From Paeniroseomonas aquatica (GTDB taxonomy: Bacteria; Pseudomonadota; Alphaproteobacteria; Acetobacterales; Acetobacteraceae): a stretch of DNA of 45,810 nucleotides. The DNA is taken from the NCBI RefSeq assembly GCF_030409335.1, contig NZ_JAUFPN010000027.1, forward strand, positions 1-45,810, given 5' to 3'. Shown here one piece after another: positions 43,461 to 45,810 of this stretch. A program made the position numbers and the translations under genes. The stretch's first letter is position 1. Every line of letters starts with the position of its first letter. The notes under the pieces are model-generated. The model was given only the letters and a program-made list of their open reading frames with translations, was not told where the DNA came from and did not search any database.

Positions 43461-43668
43461 CCCGGCGCACCGCCCCGCCGGACGGGCTGGTTGATCTGGC
43501 AGGCAGCCTGTCTCCGCCAGGTGGTTCCACCCACCGGCGGTTTGCTCTAGACCGGGGCCATGCCGACGGCAGGCGCCGCGCCGCACCGGCGGGTGCCCCG
43601 CCATCGGCCGTCCGACATCGCGGCGCCGCCCGGCCGGGGCGCGCCGCCGCACCGCGACAGGAGTGGGC

Positions 43669-44214
43669 ATGAGCGAGCAGACCGCACCGAAGGCCGCCAA
43701 GCTGTCGCCCGAGGAGGCGAAGCTCGAGGCCCAGCGCATCGCCGCCGAGCAGAAGGCGCTCGGCCGCGTCCGGGTCGCCGGCTGGGTGCCCCGCCCGCTG
43801 GCCAAGGAGGCCGAGGCCCTGCTGGCGGCGCTGCTGGAGGCTGGCCGCGAGGCGACGCCGCCGGCCGCCGCGCCGCGCGAGGACCCGGCCGCCGCCGCCC
43901 GCTGGCAGCAGGCGCAGCAGGCGCTGGAGGCGGTGCGGGCGGATGCGACCGAGGCTGCCGCCGCCCTGGACGGGGCCCGGGGGGGCGATGCCGAGGCCGG
44001 CGCGGCGCTGGAGGCCGCCCGGGCGGAGGCCGCCCGCCTGCGGCAGGAAGCCGCCGCGGCGGCGCAGTCCCTGGCCGAGTCGGAGCGTCACCGCAGCCGC
44101 GCCGAAGGCCATCTGGCCGAGGCCCTGGCCACGCTGCGCCAGCTCCAGCCGCTCAGCACGCGGCTCAAGCAGCCGGGGCTGCGCACCGCCCTGGCCCGCC
44201 GCCTGCTGGGCTGA
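43669..44214 (+). CDS. Alanine-rich coiled-coil protein of unknown function
   Basis: A 181-residue, Ala/Glu/Arg-rich protein. It opens SEQTAPKAAKLSPEEAKLEA, has a short conserved-looking segment VRVAGWVPRPLAKEAEALLA at about 35-55, then a long helical stretch (about 80-160) with heptad-like Leu/Ala spacing that should form a coiled coil. It has no signal peptide or membrane span. AGGAG is 5 nt upstream of ATG 43669; GTG at 43663 is too close to the ribosome site. The function is not recognised. It converges on the EAL-domain gene. Confidence 0.7.
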   Translation: MSEQTAPKAAKLSPEEAKLEAQRIAAEQKALGRVRVAGWVPRPLAKEAEALLAALLEAGREATPPAAAPREDPAAAARWQQAQQALEAVRADATEAAAALDGARGGDAEAGAALEAARAEAARLRQEAAAAAQSLAESERHRSRAEGHLAEALATLRQLQPLSTRLKQPGLRTALARRLLG

Positions 44215-44241
44215 GGCCCGGCGCCGCGGGCCGGTTGGGGT

Positions 44242-45117
44242 TCAGGACAGGCGGCCGCCGCGCCAGCCGCTGCTCCAGCCGGGCAGCGCCTGCGCCGGGA
44301 TCGGCCGGCCGATCATGTAGCCCTGGGCGTGATGCACGCCGAGGCTGCGGACGGTCGACCAGAGGCGGCGGTCCGAGACCCCCTCGGCGATCACCTGCCG
44401 CCCGGCGGCATCGGCCAGCCGCACCAGGCGCCGCACCTCGCGCCGGGCCTGGCCATCCGTCGGCAGCCGTTCCACCAGGGAGCGGTCCAGCTTGAAGGCG
44501 CCGAAGGGCAGGCCGAGCAGCCAGTCGCGGTCGTCGTGCAGGATGATGTCGTCGAGCAGCACCCGGTAGCCGCCGGCCCGCAGCCGCAGCAGGGCGCGGT
44601 GCAGGGCGGAGCGGTCGTGCACCGTGGTCGTCTCGGTCAGCTCCAGCGACAGCTGCCCCCGCCGCAGCCCGCCCAGCCGCATGGTCCGGTGCAGCCAGGC
44701 CGGCAGGTCCGGCGCCAGCAGCTGCCCGAGCGGCAGGTTGACCGAGACCTTCAGCCGCAGCGCCTGCCATAGCGGCGCCACCTCCCGCACGGCGCGGGAG
44801 GCCACCAGCACCGAGAGGGCGCGGGTCAGCCCGGCGCTTTCCGCCAGGGGCACGAAGCGGTCGGGCGGCACCGGCACCGTGGGCCGGTGCCAGCGCGCCA
44901 GCGCCTCCACCATCACCGGGCGGCGGTCGGCCAGCCGCACCACCGGCTGGTAGTGCACCGAGACCTCGCCGTTGCAGAGGCCGGCCGCCAGCGCCGCGGC
45001 GTCGCGCAGCACCGGGTCGGCCGCGGGCGGCAGCACCGGCGCGGGCGCCGCGCCGTCCAGCAGGCCGGCGGGCAGCGGCGGCCGGGCGAGGTGCCGCCGC
45101 ACCCCGTGTCCGGCCAT
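44242..45117 (-). CDS. EAL-domain protein with altered loop 6
   Basis: A 291-residue protein with an EAL c-di-GMP phosphodiesterase-like domain from about residue 40. Conserved pieces: EAL at 71-73 (VEALARW), Asn127 (VSVNLPL), LELTET at 158-163, DD at 189-190, Lys209 (FKLDRSLV), Glu245 (IAEGV) and Gln265 (AQGYMIGRP). The usual DDFGTGYSSL loop 6 is replaced by DDIILHDDRDWLLGL, so dimerisation and metal coordination may be impaired. It may bind c-di-GMP without cleaving it, or need a partner. No GGDEF, PAS or membrane segment is seen. The start is ambiguous: ATG 45207 is in frame, but the extra codons are AT-rich and look untranslated. Confidence 0.85.
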   Translation of the reverse strand: MAGHGVRRHLARPPLPAGLLDGAAPAPVLPPAADPVLRDAAALAAGLCNGEVSVHYQPVVRLADRRPVMVEALARWHRPTVPVPPDRFVPLAESAGLTRALSVLVASRAVREVAPLWQALRLKVSVNLPLGQLLAPDLPAWLHRTMRLGGLRRGQLSLELTETTTVHDRSALHRALLRLRAGGYRVLLDDIILHDDRDWLLGLPFGAFKLDRSLVERLPTDGQARREVRRLVRLADAAGRQVIAEGVSDRRLWSTVRSLGVHHAQGYMIGRPIPAQALPGWSSGWRGGRLS

Positions 45118-45204
45118 GGTCAGCACGGCGGGCGGAGCCCGGCGGCGACGCGGTCCGCAACTTGCGGCTGCATAAACATGAATAAGAAATCTTTCCGCTC
45201 GATC

Positions 45205-45223
45205 CATCTCCAGTATGGAGATG
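45205..45223 (-). promoter_or_regulatory. Inverted repeat upstream of EAL gene
   Basis: CATCTCCA-GTA-TGGAGATG: perfect 8-bp arms, 88 nt upstream of the preferred EAL start, in an AT-rich patch (45170-45290) otherwise foreign to this GC-rich window. It could be an operator or a transcript hairpin. Confidence 0.5.
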
Positions 45224-45291
45224 CGCCGACCCCCAGAACATGCCTCATCTACAAAAGATCGGCTATAATTTGAGACTATACGGGAGTTTGA

Positions 45292-45329
45292 CCGCCCGGC
45301 GGGGCCGGCGGCGGCACTGGGCCGGGCGG
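45292..45329 (-). terminator. Possible hairpin after Bug-protein gene
   Basis: CCGCCCGGC and GCCGGGCGG (9-bp arms, 20-nt loop) lie 22 nt past the stop of the minus-strand Bug gene. No T-run follows, so a terminator is only possible. Confidence 0.3.
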
Positions 45330-45350
45330 CTGAAGCGCGCCGGTTAGGCC

Positions 45351-45810
45351 TCAATCCTGTCGTGCAACCCAGGGGTCGGTGGCCCAGCGCCGCGACAGCT
45401 CGCTGGCCAGGCGGCGCAGCGGCGGCGCCCAGGCGGCCTGGCCGAGGAAGGCCGGCACGTAGCCCCTTGCCTCCGACTGGGCGGCGAATTCCGGGTCGGT
45501 GACGGCGGCCTGCAGGGCACGCAGCAGCGGCTCCAGCAGGGCAGGGGGCACCCCCGCCGGCGCGGCGAAGCCCCGCCGCGCCACCAGCGCCAGCGGAATG
45601 CCCTGCTCCGCCAGGGTCGGCACCTCCGGCAGCAGCGGGCTGCGCCGCTCCCCGGCCAGGCCCAGCGCCTGCAGCTGGCCGTCGCGCAGTGCGCCGATCG
45701 CCTCGGGCGCCGCCAGCATGGCGCAGGGGATGTTCCCCGCCATCACCGCCTGCCGCGCCGCCGCGGCCTGGGCGAAGGCCAGCAGCCCCAGCCCGAGCCG
45801 CCGGGCCAGC
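45351..45810 (-). CDS. Bug-family substrate-binding protein, N-terminal part outside window
   Basis: The C-terminal part (about 153 residues) of a tripartite tricarboxylate transporter binding protein; the frame stays open to the right edge, so the start is beyond the window. Family pattern seen: VMAGNIPCAML, IGALRDGQLQALGLAGERRS, PLLPEVPTLAEQGIPL, FAAPAGVPPALLEPLLRAL and a late ARGYVPAFLG. The GTG/ATG pair at 45746/45743 is internal to the domain, not a start. It is the second Bug protein in the window, distinct from that at 15635, and again no tctA or tctB is nearby. Confidence 0.85.
   Translation of the reverse strand, partial: LARRLGLGLLAFAQAAAARQAVMAGNIPCAMLAAPEAIGALRDGQLQALGLAGERRSPLLPEVPTLAEQGIPLALVARRGFAAPAGVPPALLEPLLRALQAAVTDPEFAAQSEARGYVPAFLGQAAWAPPLRRLASELSRRWATDPWVARQD

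Noticed and set aside
43461-43668. Gap searched for a tRNA or small RNA
   Set aside because: No cloverleaf, T-arm consensus or CCA end could be traced; only GC-rich sequence before the AGGAG of the coiled-coil gene.

Overview
This is a very GC-rich, gene-dense chromosomal window, with no rRNA, tRNA, phage, insertion sequence or CRISPR array that I can see. The gene content is abundant tripartite-tricarboxylate (Bug-type) and ABC substrate-binding proteins, luciferase-like monooxygenases, malate synthase G and many start/stop overlaps. This suggests a metabolically versatile soil or water alphaproteobacterium. My best guess is the Acetobacteraceae (Roseomonas-like). That is an inference from gene content and composition, not from a marker gene.

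Layout, left to right. (1) 1-3.0 kb: the end of a MORN-repeat protein faces a Ser/Thr kinase-universal stress protein fusion, which sits 2 nt downstream of a metallophosphoesterase. (2) 3.1-11.6 kb: two tandem NtaA/SnaA/DszA-type flavin monooxygenases diverge from a class II aldolase. The aldolase converges on a polyamine-type ABC transporter (fused double permease, ATPase, Tat-type binding protein) headed by a saccharopine-dehydrogenase-like protein. (3) 11.7-15.6 kb: a tightly overlapping operon of a metallo-beta-lactamase-fold hydrolase, a flavin amine oxidase and an M20 peptidase, then a tiny membrane protein. (4) 15.6-19.6 kb: a Bug-type binding protein, an orphan modA behind a perfect Mo-box palindrome, a PNPOx-like flavoprotein divergent from a LysR regulator, and a short ModE-like regulator behind glcB. 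(5) 19.6-28.9 kb: glcB, a PuuB/DadA-like oxidase, and divergently a second polyamine-type ABC operon with a D-2-hydroxyacid dehydrogenase and another class II aldolase. (6) 28.95-40.2 kb: a membrane-anchored repeat protein and a family 5 peptide-binding protein on the minus strand. Divergent from them is a seven-gene dipeptide-type operon: amidohydrolase, two permeases, binding protein, second amidohydrolase and two ATPases. (7) 40.2-45.8 kb: an AT-richer gap, a GNAT acetyltransferase, a TerB/DUF533 protein, an iron-type alcohol dehydrogenase, a coiled-coil protein, an EAL-domain protein and the C-terminal part of another Bug protein.

The genes mostly form uptake-plus-catabolism modules for organic nitrogen compounds: binding protein, permeases and ATPases next to oxidases, aldolases, amidohydrolases or peptidases. 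No substrate can be assigned from sequence alone. The most unusual signals are these: a Mo-box in front of an orphan modA together with a ModE homologue that has no molybdate-binding domain; two ABC ATPase genes that seem to begin at CTG codons embedded in a CTGA stop/start overlap; a row of three perfect hairpins inside the dipeptide operon; a 15-codon leader overlapping a TTG-started amidohydrolase; three identical 87-bp repeats in a LEA/DUF883-like gene; and an EAL protein whose loop 6 is replaced.
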